Shown one piece after another: positions 8,273 through 17,078 of a stretch of DNA of 64,000 nt (its first letter is position 1; each line of letters opens with the position of its first letter). A program made the translations under genes and the position numbers. The DNA is from Candidatus Limnocylindria bacterium (GTDB lineage Bacteria; Chloroflexota; Limnocylindria; P2-11E). The notes below the pieces were generated by a model. That model worked only from the letters and a program-made list of their open reading frames with translations, was not told where the DNA came from and made no database searches. The DNA lies in NCBI GenBank assembly GCA_036523395.1, contig DATDEH010000057.1, positions 1 through 64,000 on the forward strand, given 5' to 3'.

Positions 8273-8312
8273 CTGTCAGCGGCGCCGACGTCATAGCCGG
8301 CGCCGCTGACAG
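8273..8312 (+). terminator. Strong 15-bp inverted repeat after the secreted protein gene
   Basis: CTGTCAGCGGCGCCG (8273-8287) pairs perfectly with 8298-8312 around a 10-base loop. It starts 7 bases after the stop codon. No T-tract follows, so it may act as a structured or Rho-assisted terminator and RNA-stabilising 3' end. Confidence 0.7.
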
Positions 8313-8386
8313 AACGGCCAACGCTCCCTGCGTTCGTGCCCACGCGTCTAGGCAGATCGAGCGCGCGGAGTGGTTAGCCTGCGCCG

Positions 8387-9247
8387 GTGACACTTCTCGC
8401 CCTCGTGCTCGTCCTCGTTTCCGCGGTCATGCACGCGACCTGGAACATGCTCGCCAAACGCGTGCGCGCAGAGACCCCGTTCCTGTTCCTCGTGTATGTC
8501 GTCGGCGCGGCGGCGTACGCACCGTTCGCGATCGCCGTGCTCGTTCTTGCGCGGCCGCAGCTCGGTCTCATCGCCTTCGGGTTCGTCGTGATGGCGATCG
8601 TGCTGCAGACGATCTACTTCGCGACGCTCACCGCGGGCTACCGCGCGGGCGATCTCTCGCTGGTCTATCCGCTCGCGCGCGCGACCGGACCGCTGCTCGC
8701 GACCGTCGGAGCCATCGCGATCCTTGGGGAGCGGCCATCGATCATCGCGATCGGCGGCGCACTCGCGATCGTGGTGGGCGCCGTCGTGCTCACCGGCGAT
8801 CCTCGCTCGCTGCGGGCCCGTGGGGCAGCGGTGGCGGTGGGCTATGCGCTCGCGACCGGTGTCGTCATCGCGCTCTACACGCTGTGGGACAAGACCGCCG
8901 TCTCGGTGCTCCTGATCCCACCGATCGTGTACGACTGGATGACCATCGGCGGGCAGGCACTGGTCGTCGCGCCGGTCGCGTGGCGCCGCCGAACGGAGGT
9001 CGCGGAAGTGTGGGCGACGCGGCGTAGGACCGTGCTCGTCGTCGGCATCATCAGCCGCCTCTCCTATCTCCTGATGCTCACCGCGCTCGCGATCAGCCCG
9101 GTGTCGTACGTCGCGCCGGCGCGCGAGACGGGGATCCTCTTCGGCACGCTGCTCGGGGCGCGAGTGCTGGCGGAAGGACAGGGACAACGACGTGCGGTCG
9201 GCGCTGCCGCGATGGTCGTGGGGATCGTGCTGCTCGCGCTCGGCTGA
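8387..9247 (+). CDS. EamA/DMT-family membrane transporter (286 aa)
   Basis: A drug/metabolite-transporter-superfamily permease with about ten hydrophobic segments and the internal duplication of EamA proteins. Typical signatures are AVMHATWNMLAKR in TM1 and SLVYPLARATGPLLATVGAI at the end of the first half. The second half ends with PARETGILFGTLLGA followed by a final TM (GAAAMVVGIVLLALG). Family members export amino acids, metabolites or drugs; the substrate cannot be read from sequence. The start is GTG at 8387. It is followed 22 bases later by an MFS gene on the same strand, so the two may be co-transcribed. Confidence 0.83.
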   Translation: MTLLALVLVLVSAVMHATWNMLAKRVRAETPFLFLVYVVGAAAYAPFAIAVLVLARPQLGLIAFGFVVMAIVLQTIYFATLTAGYRAGDLSLVYPLARATGPLLATVGAIAILGERPSIIAIGGALAIVVGAVVLTGDPRSLRARGAAVAVGYALATGVVIALYTLWDKTAVSVLLIPPIVYDWMTIGGQALVVAPVAWRRRTEVAEVWATRRRTVLVVGIISRLSYLLMLTALAISPVSYVAPARETGILFGTLLGARVLAEGQGQRRAVGAAAMVVGIVLLALG

Positions 9248-9269
9248 CCACCCAAGTACGGTTCGCGCG

Positions 9270-10397
9270 ATGCGCATGAGGACGGCGACCATCGCGTTCG
9301 GCGGCTTCGTGATCCTCGGGCTGCCGACGGGGATGCTCGGCATCGCCTGGCCGTTCATGCGCGCGGAGCTCGATGCCCCGCTCGCGGGACTGGGCGTCGT
9401 GCTCGCCGCGATGACGGTGACCGAGTTCGGTTCGAGCGCTCTCTCAGGGATTGTTCGCGCGCGATTCGGCACGATCGCGCTGCTGCTCCTGCCGGCCGCG
9501 CTCGCGGCGGGCGGGATCCTGCTGTTCACGCTGGCACAGACGTGGACGACGATCATCCTCGCCGCGGCCGTCCTGGGCGCGGGTCTCGGCCTGCTCGACG
9601 CGGCGTTCAACACCGAAGTCGCCCTCCGGCGGGGCATCCGCTTCATGGGCGCGCTCCACGCGTCGTGGGCCGTCGGCGCAACGCTCGGACCGCCGCTCAT
9701 CGGGCTCGTGCTTGTCGTTGCGGGCTCCTGGCGGCTCGGCTATGCGATCGCGGCGCTGGCCTTCGTGTCGTTCGCGATCGCGACGTATCTCGCGCGTGGT
9801 GACCTTGCGGCGACTCCCGAAAGCGAAGACGCGCCGATCGCGACGAGCGGCGCCCGCCGGGCATCGGTCATGGGCGGTGCTCTCATGTTCGTCTACGTCG
9901 GCATCGAGCTTGGCGCGGGGCAGTGGAGCTTCACGCGCCTGACCGTCGACGGAGCGCTCACCGACGGGCTCGCTGGTCTCGCGGTCTTCCTCTACTGGTC
10001 GGCGCTCGCGGCGGGTCGCATCGCGCTCGCGCTCTTCGGCGAACGGACCGAAGCGGCGCTGCTCGTCGATCTCAGCGTGGCCGGCGCGGTCGCGAGCGCG
10101 GTCGCCTTCTGGATCCTCCCGCCACCGATCGCCGCACTCCTCGCGCTGCCGAGCATCGGCCTTTCGCTCTCGGTGTTCGTGCCGCTACTCCTGTATCTCG
10201 TCCCGCGACGCGTGGGTCGCGCGGCGGCACCCCATGTGATCGGCTACCTGGTCGCGGCGGGCATGATCGGCGGTGCGGTCCTGCCCGCGGGCATCGGACT
10301 GGTGCTGCAAGCGACCGGCGTGTCGAGCCTTGGCATCTGCCTTACCGCGCTCGCGGCGACCTTTGGCGTCCTCAACCTCGCCGCACGCGGGCGATGA
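9270..10397 (+). CDS. Major facilitator superfamily transporter (375 aa)
   Basis: Twelve hydrophobic segments in two six-helix halves, as in MFS carriers. Visible elements: TIAFGGFVILGLPTGMLGI in TM1, the VLGAGLGLLDAAFN segment in the first half, and FMGALHASWAVGATLGP in TM5, a pattern of fucose/sugar-type and YbjJ-like MFS members. The C-half includes GIELGAGQW and GYLVAAGMIGGAVLPAGIG. The start is taken as ATG 9270 (MRMRTATIAF); earlier in-frame codons lie inside the EamA gene and give a non-hydrophobic extension. The substrate is unknown. Confidence 0.82.
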   Translation: MRMRTATIAFGGFVILGLPTGMLGIAWPFMRAELDAPLAGLGVVLAAMTVTEFGSSALSGIVRARFGTIALLLLPAALAAGGILLFTLAQTWTTIILAAAVLGAGLGLLDAAFNTEVALRRGIRFMGALHASWAVGATLGPPLIGLVLVVAGSWRLGYAIAALAFVSFAIATYLARGDLAATPESEDAPIATSGARRASVMGGALMFVYVGIELGAGQWSFTRLTVDGALTDGLAGLAVFLYWSALAAGRIALALFGERTEAALLVDLSVAGAVASAVAFWILPPPIAALLALPSIGLSLSVFVPLLLYLVPRRVGRAAAPHVIGYLVAAGMIGGAVLPAGIGLVLQATGVSSLGICLTALAATFGVLNLAARGR

Positions 10398-10501
10398 CCC
10401 AAACGGCTGCCGGCTCGAGCTCCGGGCGGCGGAAGCGTCGCGGTCCAGAGCTTGGTGAAATCGGGGCTCCGCGACAGCGGCATGGTCGTATGAAGGTAGC
10501 C

Positions 10502-10675
10502 ATGATCACTGGTGAGATTCCTGCACGCGCGGAACTGAACACCGAGCCCGAACACCGGATCCGCGGCCGCAGCCTTCGCGTTGTGCTCTTGGTCACGGTC
10601 GTGCTCTTGGTCGTCGGACTCGTCGTGCTCGCCGGGCTGTCGGGACTGGCCGCCGACCCGATGACCGGAACCTGA
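10502..10675 (+). CDS. Small single-pass membrane protein (57 aa)
   Basis: A short frame with a polar N-terminus (MITGEIPARAELNTEPEH), a basic patch (RIRGRSLR) and one long hydrophobic helix (VVLLVTVVLLVVGLVVLAGL), ending in a short tail. The GAAGGT-like Shine-Dalgarno just before ATG 10502 favours this start; an ATG at 10490 is the alternative. The positive patch before the helix suggests the N-terminus stays in the cytoplasm. No function is recognisable. It may be an accessory to neighbouring transporters, which is speculation. Confidence 0.5.
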   Translation: MITGEIPARAELNTEPEHRIRGRSLRVVLLVTVVLLVVGLVVLAGLSGLAADPMTGT

Positions 10676-10725
10676 GGGGGCGGCTAGCGCTGGCGAGTTC
10701 CGCCACAGCACGCGAACATGGCGAC

Positions 10726-11172
10726 GTGCAGTTGAGCGACAGCGGGCGGGCGCTCGTCGAAACGGCCCGAAGCGCGGCCATGATCACCCTCAGGCGCGAC
10801 GGCAGCGCGCACGCGGTCCGCGTGGGGGTCGCGCTCGTCGATGGCAAGGTATGGAGCAGCGGGACCGCGGACCGCGTACGCACGCGTCACTTGCGCCGCG
10901 ATCCGCGCTCGACACTGATCGTGTTCGCAGCCGGTCGCGAGGCGCTTACCCTCGAGGCGAGGGTCAACATCATCGAAGGACCCGACGTCCCGGAGCTGAG
11001 CTGGAAGCTCTTCTCGCTCATGCAGCGCGCGATGACGCCAGCTCCCCCGCCCGGACATCTCATGTGGTACGGCAAACTGAAGACGCGCGAGGAATTCCTT
11101 CAGGCGATGATCGCCGAGCGCCGGCTGATCTACGAGTTCGACGTCATCCGCGAGTACGGCGCGCAGCTTTAG
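10726..11172 (+). CDS. PPOX-class flavin/F420-binding split-barrel protein (148 aa)
   Basis: A pyridoxamine-5'-phosphate-oxidase-like split beta-barrel of about the usual length for F420/FMN-dependent PPOX proteins. Strand signatures include AAMITLRRDGSAHAVRVGVAL and VWSSGTADRVRTRHLRRDPR, followed by STLIVFA and LTLEARVNII. Family members reduce small molecules with F420H2 or FMN, or bind biliverdin or haem; the substrate is not predictable. The start is GTG 10726. It converges on the cupin lipoprotein gene, with a hairpin between them. Confidence 0.8.
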   Translation: MQLSDSGRALVETARSAAMITLRRDGSAHAVRVGVALVDGKVWSSGTADRVRTRHLRRDPRSTLIVFAAGREALTLEARVNIIEGPDVPELSWKLFSLMQRAMTPAPPPGHLMWYGKLKTREEFLQAMIAERRLIYEFDVIREYGAQL

Positions 11173-11187
11173 CGGTGCGCATGGACA

Positions 11188-11213
11188 ACGACCGTGCCTC
11201 GCGGCACGGTCGT
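11188..11213. terminator. Bidirectional hairpin terminator between convergent genes
   Basis: ACGACCGTGCC (11188-11198) pairs perfectly with GGCACGGTCGT (11203-11213) around a TCGC tetraloop. It lies between the stops of the convergent split-barrel (11172) and cupin (11230) genes, so it can serve both strands. There is no T-tract on either side. Confidence 0.72.
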
Positions 11214-11229
11214 CGTCGTCAGCGACGCG

Positions 11230-11790
11230 TTATGGCTTCCGGGGATCGTCCGCGGGATTCACATACGCGATCCCGCTGGGGCCGATGCCATGGACCTGCG
11301 TGATCGTCACGCCCTTCGCGAAGACGTAGTGCTGGGTCAGGGCCGGGATCAGGATGAACGAGCCGGTCGGCATCTCGATGGCTGTCTCGCGCTTGCCGCT
11401 CGTGCCCATGCCGACGACGAACGTGCCCTGGACCACGGTCACGTGCTCTTCGATCGGATGCTGATGCGGCGGCAACACGTATCCGTCAGGGAACTTGAGT
11501 CGCTGCGTGAACGGAACGCCGGCTTTGCTCGGATCGCCTTCCATCACCATGACTTCGAGGCCAGGCGGAAAGGCAGCCGATGCTTTTGCCCACACGAACG
11601 GCTGCGGGACCGAGTTGGCCGGCGTCAGCAGCATCGCGGGTGCCGCTGAGGCGACCGCCACCGTCGGTGCCGCCGTCGGCGCAGACGTCGCGACTGTGGG
11701 CGACGCCGCTCCGCCGCAGGAGCTCGCTACGAAGGCGGCCACGGTCGAGAACGCGAGCAGAGATGTGCGGAGCGCGCGCGGAGCGTTCAT
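11230..11790 (-). CDS. Cupin-domain lipoprotein (186 aa)
   Basis: A signal peptide ends in lipobox VASSC with Cys25 the probable lipidated residue, followed by a Thr/Ala/Pro-rich linker. The second half is a single cupin: PPHQHPIEEHVTVVQGTFVVG gives the first motif's His, His, Glu and later His, and GSFILIPALTQHYVFAKG the second motif's His. Such RmlC-like domains bind a metal and a small ligand; no reaction can be named. A strong Shine-Dalgarno (AAGGAGG) before ATG 11790 fixes the start. It diverges from the large LuxR-cyclase regulator, so it could be its target, though nothing proves this. Confidence 0.83.
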   Translation of the reverse strand: MNAPRALRTSLLAFSTVAAFVASSCGGAASPTVATSAPTAAPTVAVASAAPAMLLTPANSVPQPFVWAKASAAFPPGLEVMVMEGDPSKAGVPFTQRLKFPDGYVLPPHQHPIEEHVTVVQGTFVVGMGTSGKRETAIEMPTGSFILIPALTQHYVFAKGVTITQVHGIGPSGIAYVNPADDPRKP

Positions 11791-11898
11791 TCGTCCTCCT
11801 TAAGGTCGTGGCGACACATTCCTCCCTTCGCTCCGACGGCACATCCGGAAAACTACCGATATTCCGAGAAATAGCACCCGGCCGATGAGAATGGCTGA

Positions 11899-14800
11899 AT
11901 GCAGGTGACCAGCCTTACAAAACGCGAGCGCGAAGTTGCCGCGTACGTCGCTGAAGGACTGACCAACCGCGACATCGCCGACCGGCTGGTGATCTCGGAT
12001 CGGACGGTCGAGACGCACGTCGAGCACATCCGCAACAAGCTCGGCGTGCGATCGCGCGCTCAGGTCGCGACCTGGACCGTCACGGTCGGTGAGGTCACGG
12101 CAGCGCCTCTGTCGCGCGGCTCCGAGCACCGGGTCGTCACATGCCTGTTCGCCGACGTCGCGCCCTCGGCGGACCTCTCCGCACGGCTCGGCCCCGAGCG
12201 GACGAAGACCGTGATCGACCAGGCGCTCCAGGATCTGAGCGCGATCGCGACCGTGGAGGGGGCGGTCGTCGAAAAGTCCACCGGTGGCTCCTACTTCGCC
12301 ATGTTCGGTGCCCCGGTCACACATTCGGACGATCCGACACGCGCCCTTCGAGCGGCCGAGAGCGCGATGCGCTGGGGCAGAGCGCATCCCGAGACCGCGG
12401 TGCGCATCGGCGTGGAGACCGGCGAGGTGCTTGTCGACCTGGACGCGATCGCGACGACCGGGGACGGCATGGCCTTTGGCAGCTGCATCAATCTCGCGGG
12501 ACGTCTGCGCAATGGCGCCGGGCCTGGCGAGATCCTCGTCGGGCCGGTCTGTCGCGAAGCCACCTCGGCGACGGCCGAGTTCGTCAGCTATGGCCAGCGT
12601 GATGTCGACGGCACCGGAACGATCTTGGTCGCGGCACTGGTGCGCGCCGAGACCGGGCTCGCCGCCCGCCCGTCGTTCGTCGGCAGACGGCGAGAGCTCG
12701 ACCTCCTTCGCGGAGCGCTGGAACGCGCGCGTTCGCGAGAGGCCGTCTTCGCGCTCCTCATCGCGCCACCCGGCCAGGGCAAGACGCGGACCGCGGAGGA
12801 GTTCGTCGCGTCGATCGACGGAAAGGCACACGTGCTCCGCGCCCGCTGCCGTCCCGGCGCGGAGCTCGGTGCGCAGACGCCGCTGCATCAGCTCCTGAGC
12901 GGAGACATCGGACCGCCGACCGTGGAAGCAGTCCGGGCCCGGATCGCGGAACTGATCGCGGATGCGGGCGAGCGAGCCGACACCGCCGCGGCGCTCGCGC
13001 ACAGCGCCGGCGTGCTCGTCGATCCGCGGCTGATGAGCCTCAGTACGACCGAGCGTCTCGAGGCGCTCTCGAGCGCGTGGCGACGCTATCTCGGCGGGCT
13101 CGGAGCCGACCGCCCGGTCGTGATCTGGATCGACGACCTCCACTGGGCCGACCCGCAGCTCGTTCGTCTCCTCGATCGCATCACGGTCGGCGCCGGGACC
13201 GCGGTCCTCGTCATCGGTGCGGCCCGTCCTGAGTTCAAGGACGCCGTTGCGCGACCCGGTCGCGATCGGATGACCATCGACATCGGCCCGCTCGACGATG
13301 AAGACGCGGCGGCGCTCGGCGTGAGCGCTGGCGCGACCGATGAGCGCGCGACCCTCCGTGCGGAAGGCAATCCACTGTTCGTGATCGAGCTCGCGCGATC
13401 GCGCGCGAGCGAGCCTGGCGACATCCCGGTGACGGTCCAGGCGGCGATCGGGGCGCGCCTCGACGAGCTGCCGATCGCCGACCGCGACCTTCTCCAGCGC
13501 GCCGCTATCGCCGGCGAGATGTTCGATGTGCGCGCAGCCGCACTCCTCGTCGGCCGCGACATGCCCGAGGTCGCCATATCGCTCGCCCGTCTCGTCCAGC
13601 TCCGTTATCTCCGAACTGTCGATGGCGGATTCCGCTTCCACCATCCGCTTGTCCATGAAGTGGCCTATTACCGTCTCACGCTGAGGGACCGCATGCGTCT
13701 TCACGCCAGCTTCGCTCGCGACGGCCTTGATCGCGCGGATGTGGCCGCTCTCGCGCATCACTGGTGGGATGCGCTGCGCCCGCCAGACGGTGACTGGGTG
13801 TGGCAGGGCACGCCCACGCTCGACGACATGCGTCGCGAGGCGATCGACGCGCACATCGCCGCAGGCCAGCGCTTTACCGATCAGGACTCGCACGAGCTCG
13901 CCGTCGAGTTCCTGGAGCGTGCGATCTCGCTTGCGAAGCTGCCGGCGGACCGGGGTCGGGCCGAGAACGCGCTTGCGAGCGCGTACTGGCGGTCCTCGAT
14001 GGGCGATGAGGCCTGGACGCACCGGCTCCGCGCCATCGACCAGTACCGGGTCTCGGGCCAGGCCGCCCCCGCCGCTCTGTATGCCGACGCGATCGAGCTC
14101 ACGATGTTCCAGTACGGATACTTCCGGAACCTTCCCGACCTCAGCGCCGTGCGTCGGCTCCTGAATGAAGGGCTCGATGCCGCACGCAACGAGAGCGACG
14201 CGGTCTCGCTCGCCCGCCTGCTGGTGCAGCACGGCCACCTCTTCAGCGACGCAGCGTCAGTTGACGAAGCTCTCGAGATCGTCCGTAGGTCGAAGGATCC
14301 CCGCGTTCACGCCAATGCATTGCAGCGCCTCGCGATCGTGAAGATGTGGTCCGGTGAGATCAGTGCCGCGCAGGACACCTACCGCCGTGTCGATGAGCTC
14401 GTGGCACAGGGGGCCTGGGCCAACGAGGTCGAAGTGCTCTGGTGGCGTGGCCTCACGTGCTACCTCGCGGGGGATCTGGGCGAGGTCGAGCGGATGAGCG
14501 GCCGCCTGACGGAGGTCGCGATACGTCGCAGCGCGCACCTGCGCAGTCACGCCCTCGCACTCGTGTCGCACCTGCTCTTCGCGCGCGGCGACTGGGACGG
14601 CCTGGCCGCGCTGGGCCGGGAGCTCATCGAGCTGGAGAGCGCGAATCCCAGCGCGCAGCTGTGTCTGGCTGCCGCGGGCGCGGCCGGCTACGCGGTCGTC
14701 GCCGATTCGATCCGCGGCCGTCCATCACCACTGCGGATCGACGAATTTGTCGCCCGCATGGTCCCCGAGTCCCCCGCGGTTCGCGACGCGGACCTGATCC

Positions 14801-15141
14801 TGCCGCTGGCGGTCTTGGGCCGTGACTGCACTGCGCTCTCGACCGTCGCGTTCGGTCGATCGGGCGCGGTGTGGGATCGCGAGGTCATCGATCCTGTTGG
14901 GCTCAGACTCGTGATGGCGCTCGTGGTTCAGGAGCGGTGGGACGATCTCGCGGCTCCGCTCGATCGGCTGGATCAGGCGGCGGCGCGCGGTAGTGGTCTC
15001 GCGCGAGCGGTCGCGACCGCGGCCCGCGGCGAGATGAGTGGTGGGCCGGCTGGTGACAGCGCGCACCAGGAGCTCCGGGCGTTGGGTTACATCGGACTCA
15101 GCGAAGCCCTCGCCTTTCGGTCGCCGGCGAGTCGCGCCTAG
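11899..15141 (+). CDS. LuxR-HTH / cyclase-like / AAA-ATPase regulator (1080 aa)
   Basis: A large multidomain regulator. Residues 1-65 are a LuxR HTH ([20 protein letters not shown]). About 75-250 is a class III nucleotidyl-cyclase-like domain: [17 protein letters not shown] keeps the first metal Asp (86), but the GD motif reads [10 protein letters not shown], so Gly130 replaces the second Asp and the domain is probably inactive. About 255-600 is a P-loop ATPase (PPGQGKTR, 291-298; [12 protein letters not shown], Walker B). The rest is helical, TPR-like. In most LuxR-ATPase (LAL/MalT-type) proteins the HTH is C-terminal; here it comes first. The stop codon shares a CTAG with the convergent dppC stop. 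Confidence 0.83.
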   Translation: MQVTSLTKREREVAAYVAEGLTNRDIADRLVISDRTVETHVEHIRNKLGVRSRAQVATWTVTVGEVTAAPLSRGSEHRVVTCLFADVAPSADLSARLGPERTKTVIDQALQDLSAIATVEGAVVEKSTGGSYFAMFGAPVTHSDDPTRALRAAESAMRWGRAHPETAVRIGVETGEVLVDLDAIATTGDGMAFGSCINLAGRLRNGAGPGEILVGPVCREATSATAEFVSYGQRDVDGTGTILVAALVRAETGLAARPSFVGRRRELDLLRGALERARSREAVFALLIAPPGQGKTRTAEEFVASIDGKAHVLRARCRPGAELGAQTPLHQLLSGDIGPPTVEAVRARIAELIADAGERADTAAALAHSAGVLVDPRLMSLSTTERLEALSSAWRRYLGGLGADRPVVIWIDDLHWADPQLVRLLDRITVGAGTAVLVIGAARPEFKDAVARPGRDRMTIDIGPLDDEDAAALGVSAGATDERATLRAEGNPLFVIELARSRASEPGDIPVTVQAAIGARLDELPIADRDLLQRAAIAGEMFDVRAAALLVGRDMPEVAISLARLVQLRYLRTVDGGFRFHHPLVHEVAYYRLTLRDRMRLHASFARDGLDRADVAALAHHWWDALRPPDGDWVWQGTPTLDDMRREAIDAHIAAGQRFTDQDSHELAVEFLERAISLAKLPADRGRAENALASAYWRSSMGDEAWTHRLRAIDQYRVSGQAAPAALYADAIELTMFQYGYFRNLPDLSAVRRLLNEGLDAARNESDAVSLARLLVQHGHLFSDAASVDEALEIVRRSKDPRVHANALQRLAIVKMWSGEISAAQDTYRRVDELVAQGAWANEVEVLWWRGLTCYLAGDLGEVERMSGRLTEVAIRRSAHLRSHALALVSHLLFARGDWDGLAALGRELIELESANPSAQLCLAAAGAAGYAVVADSIRGRPSPLRIDEFVARMVPESPAVRDADLILPLAVLGRDCTALSTVAFGRSGAVWDREVIDPVGLRLVMALVVQERWDDLAAPLDRLDQAAARGSGLARAVATAARGEMSGGPAGDSAHQELRALGYIGLSEALAFRSPASRA

Positions 15142-16097
15142 TCCACCTTCAGCTTCGGATCGAGCGCGTCGCGCAGCCCGTCGCCGAGGAAGTTGAAGCA
15201 GATCAGCGTCACCGCGAGGACAAGAGCGGGGAACAGCAGCTCGTGCGGGAACGCGCGCATGTTGCGGACCCCTTCGGCGATGAGGATGCCCCAGCTCGGG
15301 AGTGGCGGGCGCACGCCCAGCCCGAGGAAGGAGAGACCGGCTTCCGTCGCGATCGCGCCGGGGATGCCGAAGGTCGCGGCAACGATCACCGGCGCGAGCG
15401 TGTTGGGGAGCAGGTGCCGCGACATGATCCGCAGGTTCGACGCGCCCACCATGCGCGCGGCTTCAACGAACTCCTTCTCTTTGAGCGAGAGGACCTGGCC
15501 GCGGACGAGGCGCGCAACAGTCAGCCAGGACACCAGACCGAGCGCGATGAACACCCCAAGGAGCCCGCCGGTCAGGTTGTCGAGACCGCCGACGACCGCG
15601 AGGACCGGTCCCGTCGGCTGATCCAGCACGGCGCGCAGGTACGTGATCACGACGATGACGAGCAGCAGGCTGGGAAAGGCGAGCAGCACGTCGACGGTCC
15701 GCATGATCAACGTGTCCAGCCACTTGCCGAAGAATCCCGCCACGAGCCCGAGCGGCACGCCGATCAACACGACGATGAGCACGTCCACCAGCGCGACGGC
15801 AAGTGAGATGCGGCTGCCGTACACCATGCGGCTGAGCTCGTCGCGTCCGAGCAGGTCCGTACCGAAGAGGTGGGCCGCGCTTGGTCCGAGATCGGTGCTC
15901 TCGAGGTCCTGGCGCTCGAAGGGATAGGGGGCGACCAGGTTCGCGAAGAGCGCGACGAAGACCACGAGGACGACGAATACGAGGCTCACCACGGCCGCGC
16001 GGTTCCGGGTGAGCCGATGCCAGGCGTCGCGCCACAGGCCCGTCGGTCGTCGCGCGAGCGGCATCGCGAGCGAAGGGGTCGCGACCATCCTTGTCAT
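15138..16097 (-). CDS. dppC: Peptide/nickel-type ABC transporter permease, DppC/OppC family (319 aa)
   Basis: The inner-membrane permease of a dipeptide/oligopeptide-type ABC importer. It has a cytoplasmic N-terminus and six TM helices. The periplasmic loop after TM1 has the family pattern [12 protein letters not shown]...[19 protein letters not shown]. The EAA-type coupling loop is present ([22 protein letters not shown]), and the C-terminus ends [15 protein letters not shown]. The ATG overlaps the dppB stop (ATGA), so the two permeases are translationally coupled. No ATPase genes (dppD/F) are in this cluster. Confidence 0.93.
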   Translation of the reverse strand: MTRMVATPSLAMPLARRPTGLWRDAWHRLTRNRAAVVSLVFVVLVVFVALFANLVAPYPFERQDLESTDLGPSAAHLFGTDLLGRDELSRMVYGSRISLAVALVDVLIVVLIGVPLGLVAGFFGKWLDTLIMRTVDVLLAFPSLLLVIVVITYLRAVLDQPTGPVLAVVGGLDNLTGGLLGVFIALGLVSWLTVARLVRGQVLSLKEKEFVEAARMVGASNLRIMSRHLLPNTLAPVIVAATFGIPGAIATEAGLSFLGLGVRPPLPSWGILIAEGVRNMRAFPHELLFPALVLAVTLICFNFLGDGLRDALDPKLKVD

Positions 16098-17020
16098 CGA
16101 TAGCGGATCCGCGGGTCGGCGTAGCCGTACGAGATGTCGGTGAGGAGATTCACGACCGAGATCAGGATGGCGAAGATGAGGACGATGCCGAGCAGCAGCG
16201 GGTAGTCGCGTCCGGTGACGCTGTCGACGAACTGCCGACCGATCCCCGGTACACCGTAGATGCGCTCGACGAAGAACGCGCCGGTGATGACGTTCGAGAG
16301 CGTGACGCCCGCGACCGTCAGCACGGGTATGAGCGCGTTCTTCATCGCGTGGCGGACCACGATCATCAGCTCACGCAGCCCCTTGGCGCGGGCCGTGCGG
16401 ATGAAGTCCTGCCCCAGGACCTCGAGGAGGCTGGAGCGGGTGTAGCGGGCGAGGATGGCCGCCGGCCCGAGCCCGATCGCGAGCGTCGGGATGATCGCGC
16501 GCACGTCCAAGATGCCGTTCCAACCGCCGGTCGGCAGCCAGGCGACGCCGAGCGACAGGGCAACGATCAAAAGCGAGACGCGCACGAATGGTGGGGTCGC
16601 CAGTCCGCTCACGGTGATGAGCGACGCCGTGTAGTCGATCCAGGTGTTGTGTTTCACCGCGGCGAGAGTGCCAAGAGGTATCCCGACGAGCAGTGCGAAC
16701 AGCATCGCCGCAAGGCCGAGCTGTGCCGACACCGGCAGTGTCGCCGCGACGATCTCCGACACCGAGCGCTCGACGCTCCGATACGACGGCCCGAGATCGC
16801 CGTGCAGCGCGTTGATGAGGTAGTCGGCGTATTGCTTGGGCAGTGGATCGTCGAGGTGGTACTGCTTGGCGAGGTTCTGCTTCACGGCCTCCGGGAGCGG
16901 CTTCTCGCTCTCGTCCCACGGGCTGCCTGGGGTCGCGTGGACGACAACAAAGGTGAGCGTGAAGACGACAACGAGGCTCGGGATCATCCAGAGAACGCGG
17001 CGGACGATGAATGTCGTCAT
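16094..17020 (-). CDS. dppB: Peptide/nickel-type ABC transporter permease, DppB/OppB family (308 aa)
   Basis: Partner permease to DppC. It opens MTTFIVRRVLWMIPSLVVVF, the usual TM1 of the family, then the periplasmic segment with GSPWDESEKPLPEAV and the DPLPKQYADYL pattern. The coupling loop is FIRTARAKGLRELMIVVRHA, and the tail includes GVPGIGRQFVDSVTGRDYPLL. It lies 58 bases after the substrate-binding protein gene and overlaps dppC. It forms the heteromeric channel that takes up peptides or similar compounds delivered by the binding protein. Confidence 0.93.
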   Translation of the reverse strand: MTTFIVRRVLWMIPSLVVVFTLTFVVVHATPGSPWDESEKPLPEAVKQNLAKQYHLDDPLPKQYADYLINALHGDLGPSYRSVERSVSEIVAATLPVSAQLGLAAMLFALLVGIPLGTLAAVKHNTWIDYTASLITVSGLATPPFVRVSLLIVALSLGVAWLPTGGWNGILDVRAIIPTLAIGLGPAAILARYTRSSLLEVLGQDFIRTARAKGLRELMIVVRHAMKNALIPVLTVAGVTLSNVITGAFFVERIYGVPGIGRQFVDSVTGRDYPLLLGIVLIFAILISVVNLLTDISYGYADPRIRYR

Positions 17021-17078
17021 CGATGCAGAGCCGCGCGGGGCGGAGGCCGCTGATCCAGCGGCCTACGCCCCGCCATGA

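Noticed and set aside
8348-9700. 450-codon open frame antisense to the EamA and MFS genes
   Set aside because: The sense frames encode evident membrane proteins; the antisense product is charged low-complexity sequence.
11800-14238. 812-codon open frame antisense to the LuxR-cyclase gene
   Set aside because: The sense frame has clear HTH and P-loop motifs; the antisense translation is Arg/Asp-rich without recognisable domains, a common shadow in high-GC genes.
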